From NCBI GenBank assembly GCA_016714445.1, contig JADJNF010000009.1:939391-1003390 (forward strand): a stretch of 64,000 nucleotides of DNA. Reading direction: 5' to 3'. The notes below the pieces were generated by a model. It worked only from the letters and a program-made list of their open reading frames with translations. It searched no databases and was not told the DNA's origin. The position numbers were made by a program, and so were the translations under genes. This DNA is from Saprospiraceae bacterium (lineage in GTDB: Bacteria; Bacteroidota; Bacteroidia; Chitinophagales; Saprospiraceae). This document shows, in pieces, positions 36,686 to 43,994 of the stretch. Position 1 is the stretch's first letter. Each line of letters opens with the position of its first letter.

Positions 36686-38431
36686 ATGCAGTTACTCTTC
36701 CAATACCTAAAAAACTATAAAATTCTGATATTTCTGGCACTTCTGCTGGCAGCCATAAATCAGACTTTTTCATTGCTTGATCCATACATTTTTGGTAAAA
36801 TTATTGATCGCTTTGCTTCAAAACCATCTTCCTATACACAAAACGAATTTGTGAAAGGCGTTGGATTGCTTATATTGGCAGCCGTTGGTGTAGCTATGGT
36901 CAGTCGTATCGCCAAAGCATTTCAAGATTATGTGACCAATGTTATCATTCAGAAGTTTGGTGCTCGAGTGTATACTGACGGGCTAAAACATTCGCTGATG
37001 CTTCCTTTTCAACAATTTGAAGATCAAAGAAGTGGCGAGACACTGAATATTTTACAGAAGGTAAGATCAGATTCAGAAAAATTTATTTCCAATTGTATCA
37101 ATGTATTATTTGCATCCCTGGTGGGCATCGTTTTTGTGATGATTTATGCATTTTCGGTAGAACCAAGACTGGTTTTCATTTATTTTATTGCTTCTTTTTT
37201 GCTTTTTGCGCTGACCAATTTTCTGAGTAAAAAGATCAAAGAAATCCAGAAAAACATCGTCAAAGAAACCAATGTACTTGCAGGAGCTACCACTGAAAGT
37301 TTACGAAACATTGAACTGGTAAAAAGTCTCGGGCTCACCGATCAGGAAATAAAACGTCTCAATACCTCCACGCTTAAAATCCTTCAGCTGGAACTTAAAA
37401 AAGTGAGAAGCATAAGAAGTATCAGTTTTGTACAAGGTACTTTTGTCAATCTGCTTCGTCAGTCTATCATGTTTTTTCTGTTGGTGCTGATTTTTAAAGA
37501 CGAGTTGACGGTAGGACAGTTGATGACATTACAGTTTTACAGTTTCTTTATTTTTGGTCCTTTGCAGGAAATGGGCAATGTCATCCTTTCGTACAGGGAA
37601 GCCGAAGCATCTCTCAATAATTTTAAAAATATAATGAGTACGCCTATAGAAGTAAAACCGGAAAACCCGCAAAAAATACATCATCTGGAGACTTTTGCTT
37701 TTGATAAAGTTTCTTTCAAACATAAATCAGGTGCTGCCAATGCACTGGAAGACATCAGTTTTAGTGTAGAAAAAGGACAGACCATAGCTTTTGTGGGTCC
37801 TTCAGGATCAGGAAAAACTACCCTGGTAAAATTGCTCGTAGGTTTGTATAATCCGGAATATGGTCACGTTATCTACAACGGAATTGATTCACAATCCATT
37901 GATATTGAAGAAGTAAGGCATCAGATAGGATTTGTGACACAGGACACGCAATTATTCTCCGGAACGATCAAAGAAAATCTCCTGTTTGTAAATCCCGGCG
38001 CATCAGATGAAGATATCATCAGAGTATTGCACAAGTCAGCTTGTCAGAATCTACTGGAAAGAAGTGACAATGGCATTAATTCTGTGATTGGGGAGGGCGG
38101 TATAAAGATTTCCGGTGGAGAGAAACAAAGGTTGTCTATCGCAAGGGCACTGCTCCGTGATCCGAAGTTAATTGTATTTGATGAAGCCACTTCAGCACTA
38201 GACTCTATCACCGAGACAGAAATAACGGATACGATCAAAGACATATCATCAGCAAAACAACATATCATGGTATTGATAGCGCACCGTTTATCTACGATCA
38301 TGCACGCAGATAAGATCTTTGTTCTGGAAAAAGGGAAGGTGATAGAAACCGGAAGCCACGAAAGTTTGCTGGCTGAAAAGGGATTGTATTATGCCATGTG
38401 GAGACAACAGATAGGGGAAAGGAAGGAGTAA
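36686..38431 (+). CDS. ABC exporter, fused permease and ATPase (MsbA-like)
   Basis: 581 residues. Six membrane segments lie in residues 10-290. The ATPase has Walker A GPSGSGKTT, Q-loop FVTQDTQLF, signature ISGGEKQRLSIARALL, Walker B LIVFDEATSALD and the H-loop LIAHRLST. This is a half-transporter that works as a homodimer or with a partner and exports lipids, drugs or peptides; the cargo is not predictable. No obvious operon partner. Confidence 0.93.
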   Translation: MQLLFQYLKNYKILIFLALLLAAINQTFSLLDPYIFGKIIDRFASKPSSYTQNEFVKGVGLLILAAVGVAMVSRIAKAFQDYVTNVIIQKFGARVYTDGLKHSLMLPFQQFEDQRSGETLNILQKVRSDSEKFISNCINVLFASLVGIVFVMIYAFSVEPRLVFIYFIASFLLFALTNFLSKKIKEIQKNIVKETNVLAGATTESLRNIELVKSLGLTDQEIKRLNTSTLKILQLELKKVRSIRSISFVQGTFVNLLRQSIMFFLLVLIFKDELTVGQLMTLQFYSFFIFGPLQEMGNVILSYREAEASLNNFKNIMSTPIEVKPENPQKIHHLETFAFDKVSFKHKSGAANALEDISFSVEKGQTIAFVGPSGSGKTTLVKLLVGLYNPEYGHVIYNGIDSQSIDIEEVRHQIGFVTQDTQLFSGTIKENLLFVNPGASDEDIIRVLHKSACQNLLERSDNGINSVIGEGGIKISGGEKQRLSIARALLRDPKLIVFDEATSALDSITETEITDTIKDISSAKQHIMVLIAHRLSTIMHADKIFVLEKGKVIETGSHESLLAEKGLYYAMWRQQIGERKE

Positions 38432-38706
38432 AGTTATTTAATTTAAAGTTTCGGAGATGAATTTCCATCGTCAAACTTTAAATATCGTACTTCATTTTAA
38501 TATTTTCGCGTGAAATAATTCTTGTTAGCTTGTTTTAACTCTCTTTTTCTTTTGTCTTGACACAAAAGAAACAAAAAGTCAAGGCTGTTTTATTTTCTTA
38601 ACGTCAAAACATTCCAAAATAGCTAAACATAAAAAACCTGTCCGACTTCTTAGACAGGCGGGCTCGCCTTTAATATTCATTCATCGATCTATTGATTTGT
38701 GGAACT
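38432..38706. other. Gene-poor stretch with two palindromes
   Basis: Holds the inverted repeat CTTTTGT-cttgac-ACAAAAG (about 38549-38569) within a purine/pyrimidine-rich block of a kind common in Bacteroidota intergenic DNA. A second hairpin, CCTGTC-cgacttctta-GACAGG, lies at about 38638-38659. No gene is seen. Confidence 0.5.
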
Positions 38707-38859
38707 TCATTCATTAGTTCCCGAACCAATTTCCTGTTTTGGCTCATACAGTTTTCTGTTTTTAACGCGATTTTGAAATGTTTTATCTAAAAATAAAAAG
38801 GCCATTGGTTCTTTGGACCTGGGATTGTATTCTTCAAATAAAGATTTTATCAAATCCAA
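38707..38859 (-). CDS. Possible 50-residue ORF or gene remnant
   Basis: Reads LDLIKSLFEEYNPRSKEPMA... to ...GSGTNE with coding-like composition. It could start at TTG (38859), but there is no ribosome binding site and its start abuts the terminator hairpin. A remnant of a longer gene is possible. It resembles nothing I recognise. Confidence 0.25.
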   Translation of the reverse strand: MDLIKSLFEEYNPRSKEPMAFLFLDKTFQNRVKNRKLYEPKQEIGSGTNE

Positions 38860-38869
38860 TGTAGTTAAT

Positions 38870-38906
38870 AAAAAAAAACAGCTGAGATGATGTCAAAGCT
38901 GTTTTT
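38870..38906 (-). terminator. Strong Rho-independent terminator downstream of the tRNA-like RNAs
   Basis: On the minus strand, AAAAACAGCT (38906-38897) pairs with AGCTGTTTTT (38883-38874) around a 13-base loop and runs into nine T residues. It lies about 98 bases after the end of tRNA-like copy 1 in the same direction, so it would end that transcript. The hairpin is nearly symmetric, so it could also act in the other direction. Confidence 0.75.
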
Positions 38907-39003
38907 CCTTAATCCAAACCAACCAATTTTAATTTTTCATTCCGTTTAAACTTTTCCAAAAAACCAATCACACTTTTTAAAGGGATTAGCGCTAAAAAAA
39001 ATG

Positions 39004-39155
39004 CTGTGAGAGAAGGACTCGAACCTCCACAAGGCACTTAGCCAAAAGGCAAATTCCGAAGACCGGAATTGTGTGGTCAACCCATACCTTTCGTTTATCG
39101 TGTTATCCCTACCCCCGAGACAGGAGGGCATGTCTGCCAATTTCAACACCTCACA
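39004..39155 (-). ncRNA. tRNA-like RNA with ~83-nt variable arm, copy 1
   Basis: 152 nt. A 7-bp acceptor (TGTGAGG with TCTCACA) and a D-arm (TGTTGAAATTGGCAGACAT) very like that of tRNA-Leu come first. Then follow an anticodon stem CCCTC/GGGGG with loop CTGTCTC (formal anticodon GUC) and the T-arm GGAGG-TTCGAGT-CCTTC. The variable region is 83 nt instead of the usual 12-24 and contains the hairpin AATTCCG-gtctt-CGGAATT inside an AAAGG/CCTTT stem. The blocks GGGATAA.ACGATAAAC and GGCTAAGTGC are shared with copy 2. The CCA end is not encoded. The role is unknown; it is not tmRNA, which lacks an anticodon arm. Confidence 0.75.
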
Positions 39156-39164
39156 TTGTTATAG

Positions 39165-39222
39165 ATGTAGAATTATGAACTTAAAATTTAGAATGACCTT
39201 TGTCCAATTCTGAATTCTACAT
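39165..39222. repeat. Inverted repeat in the spacer between the two tRNA-like RNAs
   Basis: Ten-base arms ATGTAGAATT and AATTCTACAT, 38 bases apart. It lies in the 84-base spacer between copy 1 and copy 2 and could form a hairpin in a joint transcript, perhaps marking a processing site. No T-run follows, so it is not a terminator. Confidence 0.55.
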
Positions 39223-39239
39223 TTTAATTTTCAATAAAG

Positions 39240-39389
39240 CTGTGAGAGAAGGATTCGAACCTCCACGGAGCACTTAGCTATGGGGTGTATTCGGATTGAA
39301 TTGTAGCCAATCCAAATACATCTTAAGTTTATCGTTTTATCCCCACCCCCGAGACAGGAGGGCATGTCTGCCAATTTCAACACCTCACA
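39240..39389 (-). ncRNA. tRNA-like RNA with ~81-nt variable arm, copy 2
   Basis: 150 nt, same acceptor, D-arm, anticodon arm and T-arm as copy 1; the first 48 bases are identical. The variable region is 81 nt and has a 13-bp hairpin, TGTATTTGGATTG with CAATCCGAATACA (one G-U pair), enclosed by TGGGG/CCCCA. The hairpin sequence differs completely from copy 1, while a hairpin is kept in both, which argues for selection on RNA structure. This is the promoter-proximal copy. Confidence 0.75.
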
Positions 39390-39430
39390 ATGTTTAGTTA
39401 TCAATGTTATATTATCACGTTTGATGATGC

Positions 39431-39438
39431 AAATATAT
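39431..39438 (-). promoter_or_regulatory. Putative -7 promoter element of the tRNA-like RNAs
   Basis: TATATTTG on the minus strand is a perfect match to the Bacteroidota -7 box TAnnTTTG. It would start transcription about 30-35 bases before the 5' end of copy 2, a suitable leader for RNase P. A TTTG upstream element is not clear. From 39440 to 39712 I see only AT-rich sequence. Confidence 0.5.
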
Positions 39439-39712
39439 AGTGTTTCATGATTTTAACTATAATTTATATACAATAAATCGTATTTATTTAGAATTCATTC
39501 ATATATTTATACATTATGACATACTATATTCAGTACATTACTATTTTTTCTTTTATAAACAGGAATTTATTCAATGAAATGTTGTTCTGTGCAATAATAT
39601 CATTTAATGATAAGAAATTATTTTATGGATAAGCAATTCCACCATTCATTATGCAAATCAAATTATTCCATCTTAATACAAAATATCCTTACTTTCGCCA
39701 CCATATACCTGA

Positions 39713-42700
39713 ATGAATATGGCATCACATTTATATAATAATCTTCAGATTTCTTCAGACCAGGCAAGTTTCCTGGCTCAGACTTATTTTGGAATAACAG
39801 GAAAGGCTACTCCACTTCCCGGTGAAATTGATTTTAATTTCAGGATAAAAACATCAGCCGGGACTTCTTTTATTTTGAAAGTCAGTCGTCCGGATATGGA
39901 TCTTCAATATATTGATTTTCAACTAAAAATTCTGCTACACCTTTCCAAAACGAATCCTGAATTGACTGTTCCAAAAATTATCTTAAATAAAGAAGGTAAT
40001 CCCTACACTACTTTTACTGATGACTTCGGACAAGTGCGACTAGTCCGGATGTTGACCTGGATAGATGGCAGATTATGGTCATCTGTACATCCGATAACAG
40101 AGGATTTATTGTATAATCTCGGGAAAGCAGCCGGTGAAATAACAAAGTCACTATACGTTTTACATCATCCTTTTGCAAAAAGAGATTTTGAATGGGATAT
40201 TGACCAGGCACTTTGGACTGAAAAATTTCTTCATTTATTCAATACAGAGGAAAAACAAATGGTTATCCATTTCTTACAAAGGTTTACTGCCAGGAAAAGT
40301 CATCTCGCGGGTATAAGAAAAAGTATCATTCACAACGATATTAATGACAACAATATCCTGGTGAGTCAAAACCCTGCTCACCCTGATACCATATCCATCA
40401 TTGATTTTGGCGATGCCATTTACACCAGTACGATCAATGACCTGGCCGTTTGTATAACCTATGCCGTCATGGAAAAACCGGATCCATTGCAAGCTGCATC
40501 CACAATGGTAAAAGGATACCACGAAAAGTTTGTTTTGCACGATGATGAGCTGAAAGTACTCCATCTTCTGGTAGCCATGCGATTGATCATCAGCGTGACC
40601 AAATCGGCCCGCAATAAAATTGATGAACCGGAGAATAAATACCTGCTCATCAGTGAAAAGCCTGCCTGGACATTGCTTCGGCAGTGGATCAATATTGATG
40701 AACATCTGGCATATTATACATTCAGGCATGCTTGTGGTTTGGTGCCGCACCCTGATCTGGAAATGTTTAACACCTGGGCAAATAATCACCCGTTTGGTAT
40801 AGAAGCATTATTTCCAACTACAGGTATTCAGCAGGCGAGCCACATCGATATGTCGGTTGGCAGCACCTGGTTGGGACACAGAATAGATTTTACGGATAAT
40901 GACCAGATGGCTTACAGGATAAAAGAATGGAGCAGGGCCCATCCAGGCACAATGGTAGTCAATGGATACCTTGAAACCCGTCCTTTTTATAGTACCCCTA
41001 CGTACCAAAAAGAAGGAAATAATGGCCCGAAATACCGCACCGTACATTTGGGAGTCGATTTTTGGATAGATGGCCATACGCCACTGCATGCGCCGCTGGA
41101 TGGAGAAGTTTTCAGTATTTTTGATAATGATCAGGACAAAGATTATGGTCCAACCATTATACTCAGTCATACATACGGACAGCAAAAAACGTTTTATACC
41201 TTATACGGACATCTGAGTAAAACAACACTGGAAACGGTCAATGTTGGTCAGACCATCAGTAAAGGACAACATATCGGATATATCGGGCAGGGAACTGAAA
41301 ATGGGAATTGGTCACCACATCTGCATTTTCAGATCATCCTGGATATGCTGGGAAATACACATGATTTTCCCGGCGTTGCATTCCCTTCAGAATTGGATAT
41401 TTGGAAATCTATTTGCCCGGACCCCAATATCTTTCTTCAGCAGGAAGTATTATATCCAAAAAAACAAAAACAAACGAATGAAATCATCCGCTACAGAACA
41501 GATCACCTGGGCAAAAGTCTCTCCCTATCCTATGCCGAACCGCTGCATATTGTGAGAGGAGAAGGTAGCTTTCTGATAGATATAACAGGAAGAAGATATC
41601 TGGACACTGTAAATAATGTTGCCCATGTCGGTCATGAACATCCTCGCATAGTGAAAGCAGGACAGGCCCAAATGGCATTACTCAATACGAATACCAGGTA
41701 TTTGCACGAGTCGATCAATGATTTTGCTGAAGCATTACTGGCTACACTGCCACCGGAACTTTGTGTGGTCCATTTTGTAAATTCGGGTAGTGAAGCCAAT
41801 GAACTGGCCCTCAGAATGGCTTATAATCACACCGGTCAGAAAGACATCATAGCTATAGCATCAGGATATCACGGCAATACTAATGCGTGTATAGGTGTGA
41901 GTTCTTACAAATTTGATGGCAAAGGCGGAAAAGGAAAACCCAACGAAACCCATATCATACCATTACCTGACATGTTCCGGGGAAGGTACAGAGGTCCGGA
42001 CAGCGGACCGGAATATGCTGCACATGTTGATACCATTATACAACAACTGGGATCACAAGGAAAAAATGTAGCTGGTTTCATTCATGAGAGTATTATATCC
42101 TGTGGAGGCCAGATTGTATTGCCTGGAGGATTTCTGGAAAAGTCTTACCGCAGTATCAGAGCTGCCGGGGGACTTTGTATTGCAGATGAAGTACAGACAG
42201 GATGTGGTCGTGTCGGTTCACATTGGTGGGCATTTGAGTTGCACGGTGTTGTCCCGGATATTGTGACCATAGGAAAACCTTTAGGCAATGGTCATCCTGT
42301 GGCTGCGGTAGTATGTACCAGAGCAGTGGCAGAAAGTTTTGCCAATGGCATGGAATTTTTTAACACTTTTGGCGGAAATCCGGTGTCTTGCGTGATAGGT
42401 CATGAAGTGATCAAAGTAGTCAGGGAAGAAGGACTGATGGAAAACGCAAAAAAAACAGGCCATGAAATCCTGACAGGCTTAAAAATCCTGCAGCAGGAGT
42501 TTCCAATCATTGGTGATGTACGCGGAAATGGTCTGTTTCTGGGATTCGAACTGACAGATGACAACCTGTTGCCTTTAGAGAAACAAACTTCGTACCTGGC
42601 CAACAGAATGATGAACCTGGGGATATTAATGAGCACAGATGGTCCGAATCACAATGTCTTGAAAATAAAACCACCAATGGTTTTCAATAAAGAAAATACT

Positions 42701-42760
42701 GATGAATTGCTCAGCAGGTTGCGGCAGGTATTTAGGGAGGATGAGATGCAAGTGAGATAA
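39713..42760 (+). CDS. Three-domain protein: aminoglycoside phosphotransferase-like kinase, M23 peptidase and class III aminotransferase
   Basis: 1015 residues. Residues about 20-330 are a phosphotransferase fold with the catalytic loop IIHNDINDNNILVS near 205 and IIDFGDA. Residues about 430-560 are an M23/LytM-like domain (HLGVDFWIDGHTPLHAPLDG, ending SPHLHFQ near 537). Residues about 590-1010 are a PLP aminotransferase with NSGSEANELALRMA and the PLP lysine Lys855 in TIGKPLGNGHP. Relatives of this fusion occur in many bacteria and resemble the phospho-lyase type of class III enzymes. The substrate is unknown; a phosphorylated amino-alcohol is one guess. Confidence 0.92.
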   Translation: MNMASHLYNNLQISSDQASFLAQTYFGITGKATPLPGEIDFNFRIKTSAGTSFILKVSRPDMDLQYIDFQLKILLHLSKTNPELTVPKIILNKEGNPYTTFTDDFGQVRLVRMLTWIDGRLWSSVHPITEDLLYNLGKAAGEITKSLYVLHHPFAKRDFEWDIDQALWTEKFLHLFNTEEKQMVIHFLQRFTARKSHLAGIRKSIIHNDINDNNILVSQNPAHPDTISIIDFGDAIYTSTINDLAVCITYAVMEKPDPLQAASTMVKGYHEKFVLHDDELKVLHLLVAMRLIISVTKSARNKIDEPENKYLLISEKPAWTLLRQWINIDEHLAYYTFRHACGLVPHPDLEMFNTWANNHPFGIEALFPTTGIQQASHIDMSVGSTWLGHRIDFTDNDQMAYRIKEWSRAHPGTMVVNGYLETRPFYSTPTYQKEGNNGPKYRTVHLGVDFWIDGHTPLHAPLDGEVFSIFDNDQDKDYGPTIILSHTYGQQKTFYTLYGHLSKTTLETVNVGQTISKGQHIGYIGQGTENGNWSPHLHFQIILDMLGNTHDFPGVAFPSELDIWKSICPDPNIFLQQEVLYPKKQKQTNEIIRYRTDHLGKSLSLSYAEPLHIVRGEGSFLIDITGRRYLDTVNNVAHVGHEHPRIVKAGQAQMALLNTNTRYLHESINDFAEALLATLPPELCVVHFVNSGSEANELALRMAYNHTGQKDIIAIASGYHGNTNACIGVSSYKFDGKGGKGKPNETHIIPLPDMFRGRYRGPDSGPEYAAHVDTIIQQLGSQGKNVAGFIHESIISCGGQIVLPGGFLEKSYRSIRAAGGLCIADEVQTGCGRVGSHWWAFELHGVVPDIVTIGKPLGNGHPVAAVVCTRAVAESFANGMEFFNTFGGNPVSCVIGHEVIKVVREEGLMENAKKTGHEILTGLKILQQEFPIIGDVRGNGLFLGFELTDDNLLPLEKQTSYLANRMMNLGILMSTDGPNHNVLKIKPPMVFNKENTDELLSRLRQVFREDEMQVR

Positions 42761-42792
42761 AAGAAAAAAAATAGAATAAATCACAATAATTT

Positions 42793-42833
42793 TTTGTAGT
42801 TATAAGTTTATAATTAACTTTGCATTTCAAAGT
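42793..42833 (+). promoter_or_regulatory. Promoter and operator of the creD-locus membrane/regulator genes
   Basis: TTTG (42793-42796), an 18-base spacer and TAACTTTG (42815-42822) match the Bacteroidota promoter. The perfect palindrome ACTTTG-catTT-CAAAGT (42817-42833) overlaps the -7 box and ends 10 bases before the ATG. The same palindrome recurs at 43790-43806 before creD. It is the expected binding site of the small winged-helix regulator in this locus. Confidence 0.7.
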
Positions 42834-42843
42834 ACTTTAAATC

Positions 42844-43455
42844 ATGAACAAATACGAAAACGATTTAACGCATATACGGCAGATGATGGAACGATCATCG
42901 ACCTTCATCTCACTCAGTGGTTTGTCTGGTGTGGGAGCCGGACTGGTAGCTTTGGTCGGTTGTGCTTTGACATTTTACATATTGGCACAACATCAGATTG
43001 ATTATTTTGATGGAAAACCCAACTATTACTCTTATCAGGTCATCATTCAGTTGGGCATAGTTGCGATATCTACATTGTTATTAGCGATTGGATCTGGTAT
43101 CTATTTTACAGTTAAAAAGTCCAAAAAACTCGGACATCCGTTGTGGTCAGCAGCTACCAAAAATACGGTCAAATCAGCTGGTATCCCTTTGGTAACTGGT
43201 GGCTTATTTTGTATCATTATCACCTGGCATCATCTATTTTATCTGGTAGCGCCTTGTATGTTGATATTTTATGGCCTGGCTTTGGTCAGTGCTTCCAAAT
43301 ATACACAATCTGATATCTATTGGCTGGGATTGTGTCAGTTGGTCCTTGGAGTGCTTGCAGCTGTTTTTGTAGGATATGGCCTGGTATTTTGGGGCATTGG
43401 TTTCGGTATTTTGCATATTGTTTATGGTATCATGATGTATCATAAGTATAAATAA
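42844..43455 (+). CDS. Membrane protein of the creD locus
   Basis: 203 residues with hydrophobic segments at about 22-47, 68-90, 112-132, 137-155 and 163-195. It begins with a short acidic helix (MNKYENDLTHIRQMMERSS). No named family is recognised, although such membrane proteins often sit beside HTH-CreD pairs in Bacteroidota. It is separated from the regulator gene by 4 bases. Confidence 0.75.
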   Translation: MNKYENDLTHIRQMMERSSTFISLSGLSGVGAGLVALVGCALTFYILAQHQIDYFDGKPNYYSYQVIIQLGIVAISTLLLAIGSGIYFTVKKSKKLGHPLWSAATKNTVKSAGIPLVTGGLFCIIITWHHLFYLVAPCMLIFYGLALVSASKYTQSDIYWLGLCQLVLGVLAAVFVGYGLVFWGIGFGILHIVYGIMMYHKYK

Positions 43456-43459
43456 AAAC

Positions 43460-43762
43460 ATGGTGAAAGATATCGACATCAGCAATATAAACAAGGACTT
43501 TGAGAGTCGGGTCAGATTGGGCATTATGTCCATCCTCATGGTCAATGAGTGGGTCAATTTCAACGACATGAAACAGATGCTCGAACTGTCTGACGGCAAT
43601 CTGGCCAGCCATACGATGGCATTGGAAAATAAACATTATCTGGAAGTTCGTAAAGCCTTTGTTGGCAAAAAACCGGAGACATCTTACCGGGCTACCTCAG
43701 AAGGAAAGATAACCTTCCAAAAACACATAGAAGCATTGGCAGCATTGATCGGCAAAGGCTAG
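43460..43762 (+). CDS. Small winged-helix transcriptional regulator
   Basis: 100 residues. The order helix, WVNFNDMKQMLELSDGNLASHTMALENKHYLEV (recognition helix GNLASHTMAL) and wing KAFVGKKPETSYRATSEGK is that of the ArsR/MarR-like winged helix PF13601 type. It has no sensor domain. With the operators upstream of both 42844 and creD, it is probably an autoregulating repressor for the locus. It is co-transcribed with the membrane protein gene. Confidence 0.85.
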   Translation: MVKDIDISNINKDFESRVRLGIMSILMVNEWVNFNDMKQMLELSDGNLASHTMALENKHYLEVRKAFVGKKPETSYRATSEGKITFQKHIEALAALIGKG

Positions 43763-43789
43763 TCTATTGCTATATTTTTTTTGTATTAT

Positions 43790-43806
43790 TACTTTGCATT
43801 ACAAAG
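43790..43806 (+). promoter_or_regulatory. Second creD-locus operator
   Basis: ACTTTG-catta-CAAAGT, with the same flanking ACTTT on the right as the copy at 42817-42833. It lies between the regulator gene and creD, about 190 bases before creD. Two shared operators imply that the regulator controls both transcripts. Confidence 0.65.
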
Positions 43807-43868
43807 TACTTTTTACTCTAATCAACCGAACAACTGAATATTTTTTGCAACCAAACACATATTCACCT

Positions 43869-43925
43869 ATTAAATCATTCACTCATTCACACTTTAGAAA
43901 TCACTCATTAAATCATTCACTCATT
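43869..43925 (+). repeat. Two 19-base direct repeats upstream of creD
   Basis: ATTAAATCATTCACTCATT occurs at 43869-43887 and 43907-43925, with a 38-base period. They lie in the leader of creD. Too few units for a CRISPR; simple slippage duplication is likely. Confidence 0.5.
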
Positions 43926-43994
43926 TTCCATTCACCAGATCACAGATAACTAGATCACCAAATTATAAATCACTTATCACTAAATATTAAAAAC

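Noticed and set aside
39004..39389. tRNA-like RNAs as ordinary tRNA-Leu, tRNA-Asp or tmRNA
   Set aside because: The variable region is far too long for any canonical tRNA, the anticodon is GUC in a Leu-type body, and tmRNA has no anticodon arm. No group I intron core is visible in the insert.
40274..40789. Minus-strand 171-residue frame
   Set aside because: Lies inside the three-domain gene, whose frame carries the kinase motifs.
43869..43925. Direct repeats as a CRISPR array
   Set aside because: Only two units of 19 bases, low complexity, no cas genes.
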